From positions 1 through 16,488 of the forward strand of contig JAIVIH010000296.1 of assembly GCA_020200615.1 (NCBI GenBank): DNA of 16,488 bases. The letters are read 5' to 3'. Shown piece by piece: positions 6,613 through 14,160 of this stretch. The position numbers were made by a program, and so were the translations under genes. How positions within the stretch are numbered: the first letter of the stretch is position 1; the number at the start of each line of letters is the position of its first letter. This DNA comes from Actinomycetota bacterium. Lineage in GTDB: Bacteria > Actinomycetota > Acidimicrobiia > Acidimicrobiales > AC-14. The notes beneath the pieces were generated by a model. That model saw nothing but the letters and a program-made list of their open reading frames with translations. It had not been told where the DNA came from and did no database searches.

Positions 6613-7221
6613 TTGCTAGAGCTTCTTCGAGCCAAGCCCTGGATCCGGCGGAGCCTGTCGGCCCTGTCCGTCCTGCTGCTCCTGGGGGGCATCGGGCTGG
6701 TGGGCTATCCGTTCGCGACGAACATCTGGCAGGACCGGCTCCAGGACAAGCTCGGCAATCAACTGGCCAGCCCCGAGCTCCAACAGGCGTACCGCGACCG
6801 CCAGGTAGAGACCGGCGACAGCCTGACCCGGGTCCGCATCCCGGCCATCGACGTTGACGTGGTCGTCGTGGAAGGGATCACGCCCAGCGCGCTCCGGGCC
6901 GGCGCGGGCCACTACCCTCAGACACCTCTCCCGTGTGAAGACGGAAACATGGCCATCGCCGGCCACCGCACCACGTACGGCAAGCCGTTCGGCAACCTCG
7001 ACCGGCTGAAAGCCGGCGACACCATCGAGGTGACCACCCCCATCGGCGGCTGCGTCTACCAGCTCTCCAAGGACCCCTACGTGGTACCTCCGACCGACAT
7101 CAGCGTGCTGGATGCCACTCCCGAGCGCGCCCTCACCCTCACAACCTGCCACCCGCGCGGGTCGGCGGCGCAGCGGTTGATCGTGCGGGCCACGTGGCTG
7201 AAGGACTTGGCGGCGGCTTGA
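6613..7221 (+). CDS. Class E-type sortase
   Basis: A membrane-anchored transpeptidase that would link surface proteins to cell wall or to each other. It has 202 residues from TTG 6613. An N-terminal basic stretch (RAKPWIRR) and membrane helix (LSALSVLLLLGGIGLVGYP) precede the catalytic domain. Catalytic residues are visible: His118 in AGHRTTYG, Cys179 in TLTTCHP, and an arginine in QRLIVRA (Arg188, with Arg192 close by). TLTTCHP fits actinobacterial class E sortases. The start is doubtful: TTG 6613 has no ribosome binding site. ATG 6581 opens a 12-codon frame ending at TAG 6617, and a single inserted base would join it smoothly to the sortase. The sortase gene follows the pilus operon after 135 bases, and its stop overlaps the next gene. 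Confidence 0.85.
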   Translation: MLELLRAKPWIRRSLSALSVLLLLGGIGLVGYPFATNIWQDRLQDKLGNQLASPELQQAYRDRQVETGDSLTRVRIPAIDVDVVVVEGITPSALRAGAGHYPQTPLPCEDGNMAIAGHRTTYGKPFGNLDRLKAGDTIEVTTPIGGCVYQLSKDPYVVPPTDISVLDATPERALTLTTCHPRGSAAQRLIVRATWLKDLAAA

Positions 7222-8249
7222 GGAAGGCCCACCCGCTCCGGGCGATCGCGGTCCTGGCCGCCACCTGGGTCCTCCTCGGCGCGGCGCCGGTTTCGGCCCA
7301 CGAGCCCGAGACCCCCCAACTCTTCGCCACTGGCGACCCGGTCACCATCAGCGGGGTCATCAGCCACGGCGGGGGGCTCAACGAGATCACAAGGATCGAT
7401 GTGGCCGTGGTCAGCGCCGGACCGCAGGAGGAGCCTGACCATGCCGTCAACGGGTGCGACTACGTAATCGATGGCGGCTGTGCGGCCGGAGTGGGAACCG
7501 CGACGTTCGCGTGGACTCCGACCATCGCCCACAACGGCCCTTACACCGCCGTCGCCGTCGTTTCCCACCGCGACTGCCTGGTTCTGGTTTGCGGGGACGT
7601 CCTCATCAGCGGAGAGGGCTTGGCCTCCTTCACCGTCCTGGTGCCTCCGGCAGCCCCGACAGGCTTGAACGCGTCCTACGCCGACGGGAAGGTGACGCTC
7701 ACCTGGGACGCAGTCGGTCCCTATCCCGACCTGATCGGCTACCTCGTTCACCGCAAGTCCGGGTCGGGCAACTTCACGCCCATCGCCGGCGCCGCCGGCG
7801 AATCATTCGTGGACAATTCGCCGCCGGCCGGCGTCACCGAGATCGAGTACGCGGTGCGGGCCTACCGCCCCGGGGCCGACGGATCCATGGCCATCGCTAC
7901 CTCGAAGCTCGAAGGCCGCAACCCGGGCCGGCCGTCGTCGGCGGCGGGAAGCGGCGCCGTCGAACCGGGTGGCGACCTGACGGACTCGAACCGGCGAGCC
8001 CTGCTCATTCCCGTGGCCGCCGGGTCGGTCCTGTGCGTGACTGCTCTGCATCTCCGGTGGTTGAGCCGCCGCCTCGTGGTGTCCCCCGCGGGTTCCGCCC
8101 TGGGCGGCGGCGACCTCGAGCCCGCCCCCCTCGAGACGGACTTCTATGACGACGAGTTCGCCCCGGTCCCGGACGGCCCGAGCGGGGACACCCGCCCCGA
8201 GCCCGTCGGCGCGGCTGCCGGAGGTGGCCGCCCCGCGTCCTTCCGCTGA
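7218..8249 (+). CDS. Secreted, membrane-anchored protein with a fibronectin type III domain
   Basis: About 343 residues. A signal peptide (RKAHPLRAIAVLAATWVLLG, cut near PVSA/HEP) leads into an N-terminal extracytoplasmic region. That region has four cysteines in two pairs (CDYVIDGGC and CLVLVC), probably disulfide-bonded. A fibronectin type III domain spans about residues 143-235 (APTGLNASYADGKVTLTWD, then YLVHRKSG and YAVRAYRPG). A single membrane helix at about 261-280 is followed by RWLSRR and an acidic, proline-rich tail facing the cytoplasm. TTG 7218 overlaps the sortase stop (TTGA) with AAGGA 12 bases upstream; GTG 7194 is an alternative. No LPxTG or LAxTG-like sorting motif is present, so it is not an obvious sortase substrate despite the coupling. 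Function unknown; an adhesin or pilus-associated surface protein is plausible. Confidence 0.75.
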   Translation: MRKAHPLRAIAVLAATWVLLGAAPVSAHEPETPQLFATGDPVTISGVISHGGGLNEITRIDVAVVSAGPQEEPDHAVNGCDYVIDGGCAAGVGTATFAWTPTIAHNGPYTAVAVVSHRDCLVLVCGDVLISGEGLASFTVLVPPAAPTGLNASYADGKVTLTWDAVGPYPDLIGYLVHRKSGSGNFTPIAGAAGESFVDNSPPAGVTEIEYAVRAYRPGADGSMAIATSKLEGRNPGRPSSAAGSGAVEPGGDLTDSNRRALLIPVAAGSVLCVTALHLRWLSRRLVVSPAGSALGGGDLEPAPLETDFYDDEFAPVPDGPSGDTRPEPVGAAAGGGRPASFR

Positions 8250-8273
8250 CGGCCGCCACACGACGAGTAGCGT
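8246..8273 (+). promoter_or_regulatory. Possible promoter of the phoU-pit cluster
   Basis: CTGACG (8246-8251) and TAGCGT (8268-8273) are spaced by 16 bases, a partial match to a housekeeping promoter. It overlaps the end of the Fn3 gene and would give a leader of about 20 bases carrying the ribosome binding site. Confidence 0.35.
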
Positions 8274-8299
8274 CCCCGGTGCCAGGAGAGAGGACGGCC

Positions 8300-8935
8300 A
8301 TGGAGCTCCGGAGCGCGTTCCACCGCGACCTCGAGACGATCGATCAGCAGGTACGGCAGCTCTTCGCCCTGGTGAGCGAAGGGTTGGCAGGCGCCACCGA
8401 CGCCCTACTCGCCGGTGACCGCGAGGCGGCCCGTGACCTCGTGGCCAGAGACAAGATGCTGGACACCCTCTACGTGCACGTGGAGGACGTCGTGCAGCGC
8501 CAGTTCGCCCTACAGGCGCCCATGGCCAACGACCTGCGGTTCCTACTCTCCGTATTGAGGATCGTCCCCGAGCTGGAGCGCAGCGGGGACCTGGCCGAGC
8601 ACATCGCCCAGCGGGCGGCCCGCGGGCTTACCGGCGAGCTCACCCCCCGGGTCCGAGGCCTCATCCACGAGATGGGCCGGGTCGGCGTGGAGCTGTGGCG
8701 GCAGACGGCTCACGCCTACACCACCCGGGAAGCGGGCGCCGGGGAGCGTCTGCGGGAGCTGGATGACGAGCTCGACGACCTCCACGTCAGCTTCATCTCC
8801 GAGTTGACCACGGGCCAGTTCAGTGTCCCCGTGGCCATCGAGCTGGCCCTGGTCGGGCGGTTCTACGAGCGCCTCGGGGACCACGCCGTCAACATCGCCG
8901 CTCGCGTGCACTACCTGGCCACCGGAGGCTTTTGA
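8300..8935 (+). CDS. phoU: PhoU-family phosphate regulator
   Basis: A 211-residue cytoplasmic helical protein of two PhoU repeats, which normally moderates phosphate uptake and PhoR/PhoB-type signalling and binds metal clusters. ATG 8300 follows a strong ribosome binding site (AGGAGAGAGG, 8284-8293). Repeat 1 contains the opening FHRDLETIDQQV and later LQAPMANDLRFLLSVLRIVPELER, quoted here in part as a landmark, with ERSGDLAEHIA. Repeat 2 ends with VGRFYERLGDHAVNIAARV. The paired E-R-x-G-D-x-A metal-binding motifs are both intact. It is followed after 3 bases by a second PhoU-like gene and then a PiT transporter. This suggests it regulates this transporter locally; no pst ABC transporter genes are in the window. 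Confidence 0.9.
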   Translation: MELRSAFHRDLETIDQQVRQLFALVSEGLAGATDALLAGDREAARDLVARDKMLDTLYVHVEDVVQRQFALQAPMANDLRFLLSVLRIVPELERSGDLAEHIAQRAARGLTGELTPRVRGLIHEMGRVGVELWRQTAHAYTTREAGAGERLRELDDELDDLHVSFISELTTGQFSVPVAIELALVGRFYERLGDHAVNIAARVHYLATGGF

Positions 8936-8938
8936 GCG

Positions 8939-9556
8939 GTGCGGTTCCGCCTCGTCCCCACCGACGACCGCTTCTTCGAGCTGTTCTCGGACTCCGCCAC
9001 CAACGCCGCCAAGTGCGCCCGAGCCCTCCAGTCGCTCGTAGCGGACGTCGAGGACGTCCCCGCTCACCTCGAGGAGGTGATGGCCCTGGAGCGCCACGGC
9101 GACGAGGTCACCCGCTCGATCCTGCGCCGGCTCAACTCCACGTTCGTCACCCCCTTCGACCGGGAGGACATTCATGCCCTGGCCGAGGAGCTGGACGATG
9201 TCGTCGACGACATCCTCGCCGTCTCCGCCCTCCTCAACCTGTTCAGGGTCACCGAGATCCTCCCCGAGCTGAAGGAGCAGGCGGACCTGCTCGTCCAGAT
9301 GGCGGACGAGACCGTCCTGCTGCTCGGCCGGCTGGAGTCGATGAAGGGTGTCGAACCTCACCTGGAGGCGCTCGACCGCCTCGAGACCGAGGGCGACCAC
9401 GTCTACCGGCGAGCCGTCGCCCGGCTGTTCAGCGGCGAGTTCCCGGCCCTCGAGGTCCTGAAGTGGAAGGACGTGGTCGAGGCCATGGAGGCCGCCCTCA
9501 ACACGCTCGAAGACATCTCCAACATCGTCGAGTCGATCGTCCTCAAGTACGCGTAG
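8939..9556 (+). CDS. DUF47/PhoU-like Pit accessory protein
   Basis: A 205-residue helical cytoplasmic protein of the DUF47 (Pit accessory, YkaA-like) family. Such genes are usually directly upstream of PiT transporters and are thought to regulate them. GTG 8939 follows GGAGG (8924-8928). The family pattern is visible: FFELFSDSATNAAKCARAL at the N-terminus, then ERHGDEVTRSILRRLNSTFVT, referred to as a landmark, PFDREDIHALAEELDDVVDD in the centre, and DRLETEGDHVYRRAV with VEAMEAALNTLEDISNIVE at the end. All conserved helices seem present. It lies 3 bases after phoU and 18 bases before the PiT gene, so the three are almost certainly one operon. Confidence 0.88.
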   Translation: MRFRLVPTDDRFFELFSDSATNAAKCARALQSLVADVEDVPAHLEEVMALERHGDEVTRSILRRLNSTFVTPFDREDIHALAEELDDVVDDILAVSALLNLFRVTEILPELKEQADLLVQMADETVLLLGRLESMKGVEPHLEALDRLETEGDHVYRRAVARLFSGEFPALEVLKWKDVVEAMEAALNTLEDISNIVESIVLKYA

Positions 9557-9574
9557 CGCCAGGATCTCCACGCT

Positions 9575-10468
9575 TTGGAAGTCGGCGCTGTCCTCGTCAT
9601 CCTCGTCGCCTTGGCGTTCGACTTCACCAACGGGTTCCACGACGCTGCCAACTCCATCGCCACGGTGGTCTCCACCCGCGTGCTCTCCCCTCGCTACGCG
9701 GTGGCGTGGGCTGCCTTCTTCAACTTCGCCGCCTTCCTCGTCTTCGGTACCGAGGTGGCGACGACCATCGCCAAGGACGTGGTCGACCCGAGCCTGAACG
9801 TGCTCACCGTCGGGGTCGTCTTCGCCGGCCTGATCGGGGCCATCGGTTGGAACCTGATCACGTTCTATCTGGGGCTGCCGACGAGTTCCTCCCACGCCCT
9901 GGTGGGCGGGATGGCGGGCGCGGCGGTGGCCAAGGCCGGCTTCGACGTACTTCAGGAGCCCGGACTCCGCAAGATCGGCGTGTTCATCGTCCTGTCGCCG
10001 CTGATCGGACTGGCCCTGGGTCTGATCCTCAGCCTGATCATCCTGTGGACGTTCCGCCGGGCCCGCCGCATCGAGCTACTCAATCGCGGCTTCCGCAGGG
10101 GGCAGCTGGTGTCGGCTGCCGCATTCAGCCTCGGCCACGGAGCCAACGACGCCCAGAAGACCATGGGCATCATCCTGGCCGTGCTCATCGCTGGAGGGCA
10201 GCTGCAGCCGGACGCCGACGTCCCCCTCTGGGTCATCCTCGCCGCCCACACCGCCATCGGGTTGGGGACCCTGAGCGGCGGGGGGGGGATCCCCGTGTCG
10301 ACGACCCAGACCATCACGGGCGCCATCGTCGGCGTGGGCGCCACCCGTCGCCTCTCGGCCGTACGGTGGGGAGTGGCCGGTCAGGTGGTCTGGGCATGGG
10401 TGCTGACCATTCCAGGCGCGTTCACCATCGCCTGGGTCAGCCAGCAGATCATGACGGTCGCCACATGA
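9575..10468 (+). CDS. pit: PiT-family inorganic phosphate transporter with an internal in-frame deletion
   Basis: A low-affinity phosphate permease of the inner membrane, driven by cation or proton symport, 297 residues from TTG 9575 (AGGA at 9561-9564). The first signature, FDFTNGFHDAANSIAT, lies near the N-terminus, and the second, LGHGANDAQKTMGI, near residue 190. Around residues 232-240 the sequence reads TLSGGGGIPVSTT. Relatives carry about 36 residues between GG and IPVSTT, with a GGWRI start and a conserved GFxAE segment. Here they are replaced by a run of nine G (10280-10288) without loss of frame. STTQT also replaces the usual STTHT. The product would lose a membrane-adjacent loop and probably part of a helix, so function is doubtful unless this is an assembly error. 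Its stop overlaps the next start. Confidence 0.85.
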   Translation: MEVGAVLVILVALAFDFTNGFHDAANSIATVVSTRVLSPRYAVAWAAFFNFAAFLVFGTEVATTIAKDVVDPSLNVLTVGVVFAGLIGAIGWNLITFYLGLPTSSSHALVGGMAGAAVAKAGFDVLQEPGLRKIGVFIVLSPLIGLALGLILSLIILWTFRRARRIELLNRGFRRGQLVSAAAFSLGHGANDAQKTMGIILAVLIAGGQLQPDADVPLWVILAAHTAIGLGTLSGGGGIPVSTTQTITGAIVGVGATRRLSAVRWGVAGQVVWAWVLTIPGAFTIAWVSQQIMTVAT

Positions 10469-10662
10469 GGGATCGGCGCCTGTGGTTCTTCCTGGCTGCG
10501 GCTGCGGCCTGCGTGCTCCTGGTGCCGGTGTCGCCGTCGGAGTTCCGCTGGGTTGCGGAGGCCACGGCCGGGACGTATCTGGTGCTGGCCATCCTGTTCG
10601 CACTCGACAACGTGAGCCGGACGCGGTATTCCCGGCGCGGGCGGCAGCCGCCCTCAGCCTGA
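10465..10662 (+). CDS. Small two-helix membrane protein, phosphate cluster
   Basis: A 65-residue protein with two hydrophobic segments (LWFFLAAAAACVLLVPV and GTYLVLAILFALD) joined by a short polar loop, and a basic tail (RTRYSRRGRQ). ATG 10465 overlaps the PiT stop (ATGA), so it is very likely co-translated. No known domain. It may stabilise or regulate the PiT transporter; this is inferred from position only. Its last 9 bases overlap the end of the convergent helicase gene. Confidence 0.6.
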   Translation: MRDRRLWFFLAAAAACVLLVPVSPSEFRWVAEATAGTYLVLAILFALDNVSRTRYSRRGRQPPSA

Positions 10663-12918
10663 CAGAACCGTCCTGAGAAGAGCGGCGGCACCCGCCTTGT
10701 CCAGAGGCTCGTTCCAGTTCCCGCACTTGGGTGACTGCACGCAGGACGGGCAGCCGCTCTCGCACGGGCACGTGGCGATGACTTCGAGGGTGGCTTCGAC
10801 GTGGGCCCGGCCCGCGGCGAAGCCCAGCTCGGCCACTCCCGCGCCGCCGGGGTACCCGTCGTAGATCACGATCGTGGCCTGGCCCGTCTGGGGGTGGACG
10901 TCGGTCGACACCCCTCCTACGTCCCACCGGTCGCAGATGGTGAACAGGGGCAGGATGCCGATGCCGGCGTGCTCGGCGGCGTGGACCGTGCCCGGTACCC
11001 GAGTGGGGGCTACGCCCGAGCGGTCCAGCAGATCGCCGTCGACCACATACCAGAAGGCCCGGGTGGAGAGGCGGGTGGGGGGGAGGTCGAGGCTCACCGT
11101 GCCGAGCACCTCGCGGGTGAAGAGCTTCCGTCGCTGGTAGGCGACGACGTGTTCCACCACCTCGACGCCGCCCAGGCACAGGCGAGCCCGCCCCACCTCG
11201 ACCTGATCGTCGGTGCCCAGCAAGCGGACGGACGTCTCGCTGCGGGGATGGGTGGTCTCCGTCGCCTCTGCGGGCACGACGTGGGCCGCCCGATCGGCGA
11301 GGTCGAGGTGCTCGACCCGGTAGTGCCGGCCCTGATGGAGGTACAGGGCGCCGGGGTGGACGGTGGTGAAGGCCCGGCTCTCGTCCACCGTGCCGATGAG
11401 GCGAGCGGTGTCCGCCAGCACGATGCGGTACTCGTTCGAGGAGCCCGTGCGAAGCCCGACCTTTGCTGCGGGCGAGCCCCGGCCGGCGTAGACGGCTCGC
11501 TGGTCACGAACCACCAGGGTGTCCTCCAGCACCAGCCGGCGAACGCCTTCTTCGAGGTCGTCGCCCCAGAGCTCCTCGTCGCCCTCGGTGAGCGGCTGCT
11601 CGTAGGCGGCGCAGGCCAGATGGGGGTGGAGCACGAACGGGTTGGACGGGTTCACCACCGAAGGCTCGGGAGGTCGGGTGAACATCTCGGCCGGATGGGC
11701 CATGAACCATTGGTCGAGCTGGTCCTCGCCCGCCACCAGCACCGCCGCCGACTGCTGCCGGGCCCGCCCGGCCCGCCCCGCCTGCTGCCACAGGGAGGCG
11801 ATGGTCCCCGGAAAGCCGTTGAGGAGGCAGGCGTCCAGTCCGCCCACGTCGATCCCGAGCTCGAGGGCGTTGGTGGCGGCCACGCCGAGGAGCTCGCCGC
11901 CGAAGAGCTGGCCTTCGATCTCCCGACGTTCGGTCGCCAGGTAGCCACCGCGGTAGGGCCGTACCCGGCCGGCCAGCTCGCGGGGAAGCTGGCGCCGGGC
12001 CGCCGCCGCCACCAGCTCCGACCCCTTGCGGCTGCGGGTGAAGGCGATGGCCCGGTATCCGGACCGGACGAAGGTGGCGAGCAGGGCGGCTGTCTCCCCG
12101 ATCCCCGACGCACGGACTCCGGCGGCTTCGTCGACCAGCGGCGGGTTCCACAGCGCGAACACCCGGGCGCCGCGGGGTGAGCGGTCTTCGGTGACCTCCT
12201 CGACGGGCAGGCCGCAGAGGGAGGAGGCCAGGGCGCCGGGGCTGCCGATGGTGGCTGACCCGAAGACGAACGTGGGGGAGGACCCGTACCGGGAGCACAG
12301 CCGGCGAAGGCGGCGGAGGACGTGGGCCACGTGGGTGCCGAAGATGCCTCGCAGCGTGTGCAGCTCGTCGACGACCACGTACTTGAGGCGGCCGAGGAAG
12401 CCGGACCACGGCTCGTGCCGGGGAAGGATGCCGACGTGCAGCATGTCGGGATTGGTGAGGACGGCCGTGGCGTGGCGGCGGATCCAGGCCCGCTGGGGGT
12501 TGGGCGTGTCGCCGTCGTAGGTCGCCGCCACCAGGCCGGGGACGTCCAGCTTCCCGAGTGACCGGAGCTGATCCTGAGCGAGGGCCTTGGTGGGGTAGAT
12601 CAGCAGCGCCGTTCCCCGCTGGTCGCCCAGCGACGCCTCGGCGATGGGCAGCTGGTAGCACAACGTCTTGCCCGAGGCGGTCCCCGTCGCTACCGCCACC
12701 GAGCGTCCGGCCCGGGCCAGGTCGATGGCCGCCGCCTGATGGGTCCACAGGCCGCCGGCCGGGACGCAACTGTCCAACTCGGGCGGCAGCGGGCGGGCCA
12801 GATCGCCGAAGCCCGGGGGACGGGCGGGGAGGTGTTCGACGTGGACGAGCTGTCCCGCGGTGGCGAGTCCCCTCAGGAGCTCCTCGGCCTCGGGCACCGC
12901 CCCATGTTTGGGCGCCAC
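10654..12918 (-). CDS. DEAD/DEAH-box helicase with C-terminal DUF1998 cysteine cluster (YprA/MrfA-like)
   Basis: A 754-residue superfamily 2 helicase. Motif I is TGTASGKT (residues 78-85), motif II DELH (184-187), motif III SAT (221-223) and motif [10 protein letters not shown]. Between them are [10 protein letters not shown] (Ia) and TNPDMLH (Ib). The C-terminal DUF1998 region carries Cys717, Cys719, Cys723, Cys726 and Cys732, a metal-binding cluster as in MrfA/YprA helicases linked to DNA repair. All motifs look intact. GTG 12918 is preferred because TACCGT lies 6 bases upstream as a leaderless-type promoter; GTG at codon 8 is an alternative. The gene diverges from the STAS gene across 69 bases and converges on the small membrane protein with a 9-base overlap. 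Substrate unknown. Confidence 0.9.
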   Translation of the reverse strand: MAPKHGAVPEAEELLRGLATAGQLVHVEHLPARPPGFGDLARPLPPELDSCVPAGGLWTHQAAAIDLARAGRSVAVATGTASGKTLCYQLPIAEASLGDQRGTALLIYPTKALAQDQLRSLGKLDVPGLVAATYDGDTPNPQRAWIRRHATAVLTNPDMLHVGILPRHEPWSGFLGRLKYVVVDELHTLRGIFGTHVAHVLRRLRRLCSRYGSSPTFVFGSATIGSPGALASSLCGLPVEEVTEDRSPRGARVFALWNPPLVDEAAGVRASGIGETAALLATFVRSGYRAIAFTRSRKGSELVAAAARRQLPRELAGRVRPYRGGYLATERREIEGQLFGGELLGVAATNALELGIDVGGLDACLLNGFPGTIASLWQQAGRAGRARQQSAAVLVAGEDQLDQWFMAHPAEMFTRPPEPSVVNPSNPFVLHPHLACAAYEQPLTEGDEELWGDDLEEGVRRLVLEDTLVVRDQRAVYAGRGSPAAKVGLRTGSSNEYRIVLADTARLIGTVDESRAFTTVHPGALYLHQGRHYRVEHLDLADRAAHVVPAEATETTHPRSETSVRLLGTDDQVEVGRARLCLGGVEVVEHVVAYQRRKLFTREVLGTVSLDLPPTRLSTRAFWYVVDGDLLDRSGVAPTRVPGTVHAAEHAGIGILPLFTICDRWDVGGVSTDVHPQTGQATIVIYDGYPGGAGVAELGFAAGRAHVEATLEVIATCPCESGCPSCVQSPKCGNWNEPLDKAGAAALLRTVLSG

Positions 12919-12924
12919 TCAGTA

Positions 12925-12930
12925 ACGGTA
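12925..12930 (-). promoter_or_regulatory. Possible -10 element for leaderless helicase mRNA
   Basis: On the minus strand TACCGT fits TAnnnT and is followed by 6 bases and then the GTG start at 12918. This is the spacing expected when transcription begins at the start codon. No clear ribosome binding site precedes that GTG. No strong -35 is visible. Confidence 0.35.
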
Positions 12931-12961
12931 GTTGGAGTGTCGCGCACGACCACCGAACGGC

Positions 12962-12967
12962 TAGCTT
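12962..12967 (+). promoter_or_regulatory. Possible -10 element for the STAS gene
   Basis: TAGCTT fits TAnnnT and lies just before the ribosome binding site CAGGAGG (12977-12983). No consensus -35 sits at the right distance, so an alternative sigma factor or activator is possible. Weak call. Confidence 0.25.
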
Positions 12968-12987
12968 TGGACGCAACAGGAGGATTC

Positions 12988-13329
12988 ATGGATCTTGGGT
13001 TGGACGTCACCGAACGCGATGGGTACGCGGTTCTCAGCGTGCGGGGAGAGGTCGACGTCTACACCGCGCCCAAGTTTCGTGAACGGCTCATCGAGCTGGT
13101 CAGCGACGGAAAGCACCGGATCATCGTCGACCTCGAAGGCGTCGACTTCCTGGACTCCACCGGCCTCGGAGTGCTGGTCGGTGGACTCAAGCGTCTTCGC
13201 AGCCACGACGGCGACCTGCTGCTGGTCTGCACCCAGAGCCGCATCTTGAAGGTGTTCGAGATCACGGGCCTCACCAAGGTCTTCTCGATCTACGACTCCG
13301 TCGACGACGCTGCATCTGGGCCCTCGTAG
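12988..13329 (+). CDS. Anti-sigma factor antagonist, STAS domain (RsbV/BldG type)
   Basis: A 113-residue single-domain STAS protein. In partner switching the unphosphorylated form binds an anti-sigma kinase and frees the sigma factor; phosphorylation of a conserved serine blocks this. The serine is Ser57 in [16 protein letters not shown]. The fold is complete from [20 protein letters not shown] to [19 protein letters not shown] 12988 has a near-perfect ribosome binding site (AGGAGG, 12978-12983), which rejects the longer upstream reading frame. The partner kinase gene starts 9 bases after its stop, so the two are co-expressed. No phosphatase gene is present. Confidence 0.9.
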   Translation: MDLGLDVTERDGYAVLSVRGEVDVYTAPKFRERLIELVSDGKHRIIVDLEGVDFLDSTGLGVLVGGLKRLRSHDGDLLLVCTQSRILKVFEITGLTKVFSIYDSVDDAASGPS

Positions 13330-13338
13330 GGCCCTCCG

Positions 13339-13770
13339 TTGTCTGAGGTCGTCGAGCTCGAGATCCCTGCTCGACCGGAGTTCGTAGCCCTGGCCCGCCT
13401 GGTCGTGTCGGCCATGGCGTCGACCGACGCCATCCTCTCCGACGATCAAGTCGATGATCTGAAGCTGGCCGTTTCCGAGGCCTGCACCAACGCCATCGAG
13501 GCCCACGACGCCATCGCCGCCGAGGAGCGCGTGGTGGTGCGGTGCTGGTCGGACGACGGAGCGCTCCGGGTCAGCGTCGAGGATCGCGGGGCGGGATTCG
13601 ATCCCTCCAGCCTTCCCGACCATCCTCCGCCCACCGACCCCGACCGCCTCAAGTTCGAGCGCGGTCTCGGAATTCCCCTGATCCGCGCACTGGTTGACGA
13701 GGTTGAGATCAGCTCGTCCGACTCGGGCACAGAGGTGCTTCTGGCCATGCGTCACGCCGGGCCCGGCTGA
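13339..13770 (+). CDS. Anti-sigma factor / serine kinase with HATPase domain (RsbW-like)
   Basis: A 143-residue GHKL-fold protein that should bind a sigma factor and phosphorylate the adjacent STAS protein. The N box has KLAVSEACTNAIEAH (Asn51), the G1 box VEDRGAGFDP (82-89), and the G2 box ERGLGIPLIRALVDEVE. All are intact, so ATP binding is likely. TTG 13339 is the only sensible start, though its ribosome binding site is weak; coupling to the STAS gene 9 bases upstream may compensate. No sigma factor lies downstream, unlike many RsbV-RsbW-sigma operons. Its target is therefore unknown or unlinked. Confidence 0.85.
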   Translation: MSEVVELEIPARPEFVALARLVVSAMASTDAILSDDQVDDLKLAVSEACTNAIEAHDAIAAEERVVVRCWSDDGALRVSVEDRGAGFDPSSLPDHPPPTDPDRLKFERGLGIPLIRALVDEVEISSSDSGTEVLLAMRHAGPG

Positions 13771-13792
13771 GGAGCAAGGAAGAGGGGAGCGA

Positions 13793-14152
13793 ATGGCGCT
13801 CAAGAAGATGTTGCACCGGCTCACAACCCCGGTCTCGGAGTTGGATCTCGAGCGGCTGAAGGAGTTCTGCGCCGGCCACGCCCATTGCGCCCCCATCGGT
13901 GAGGCCAAGGCCCGTCAGGAGGTCAGCCTGGTGGGGGAGATCACATCGGTGCGGATCGTGCCTCGGGCCGGCTCTCCGTCGCTGGAGGCGAGCATCAGCG
14001 ACGGAACCGGAACCATTGTCGCCGTCTGGACGGGCAGGCGCCGGATCGCCGGCGTCGGCCCCGGCAAGCGCCTGATGATCACCGGTCGAGGCGCCCCCAT
14101 AGGGCCCGGCGGACGTCTCCTCTTCTACAACCCCCGCTACGAGCTGCTCTGA
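13793..14152 (+). CDS. OB-fold nucleic acid-binding domain protein
   Basis: A 119-residue protein. ATG 13793 follows AAGAGGGGAGC (13780-13790). The N-terminal helix region (KKMLHRLTTPVSELDLERL) precedes an OB-fold from about residue 42: VSLVGEITSVRIVPR, LEASISDGTGTIVAVWTG, RLMITGRGAP and LLFYNPRYELL. I recall this family (Rv2694c-like in M. tuberculosis) next to TrkA genes, as here, which supports the call. The order suggests DNA or RNA binding, but no substrate is known to me. It lies 22 bases after the kinase gene and probably shares its transcript. Only 8 bases separate its stop from the end of the convergent trkA gene, leaving no room for a normal terminator. Confidence 0.8.
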   Translation: MALKKMLHRLTTPVSELDLERLKEFCAGHAHCAPIGEAKARQEVSLVGEITSVRIVPRAGSPSLEASISDGTGTIVAVWTGRRRIAGVGPGKRLMITGRGAPIGPGGRLLFYNPRYELL

Positions 14153-14160
14153 CGTCGGGC

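Noticed and set aside
7218..8249. Sortase sorting signal in the Fn3 protein
   Set aside because: No LPxTG or LAxTG-like motif precedes the C-terminal membrane helix, and a tail of about 60 residues follows it, unlike sortase substrates.
8543..9895. 450-codon minus-strand frame opposite phoU, the DUF47 gene and pit
   Set aside because: It is antisense to three recognisable genes and has a repetitive Glu/Asp/Gly/Val composition with no domain.
10801..12180. 459-codon plus-strand frame opposite the helicase
   Set aside because: It is a shadow of the helicase, whose motifs are all intact on the minus strand.
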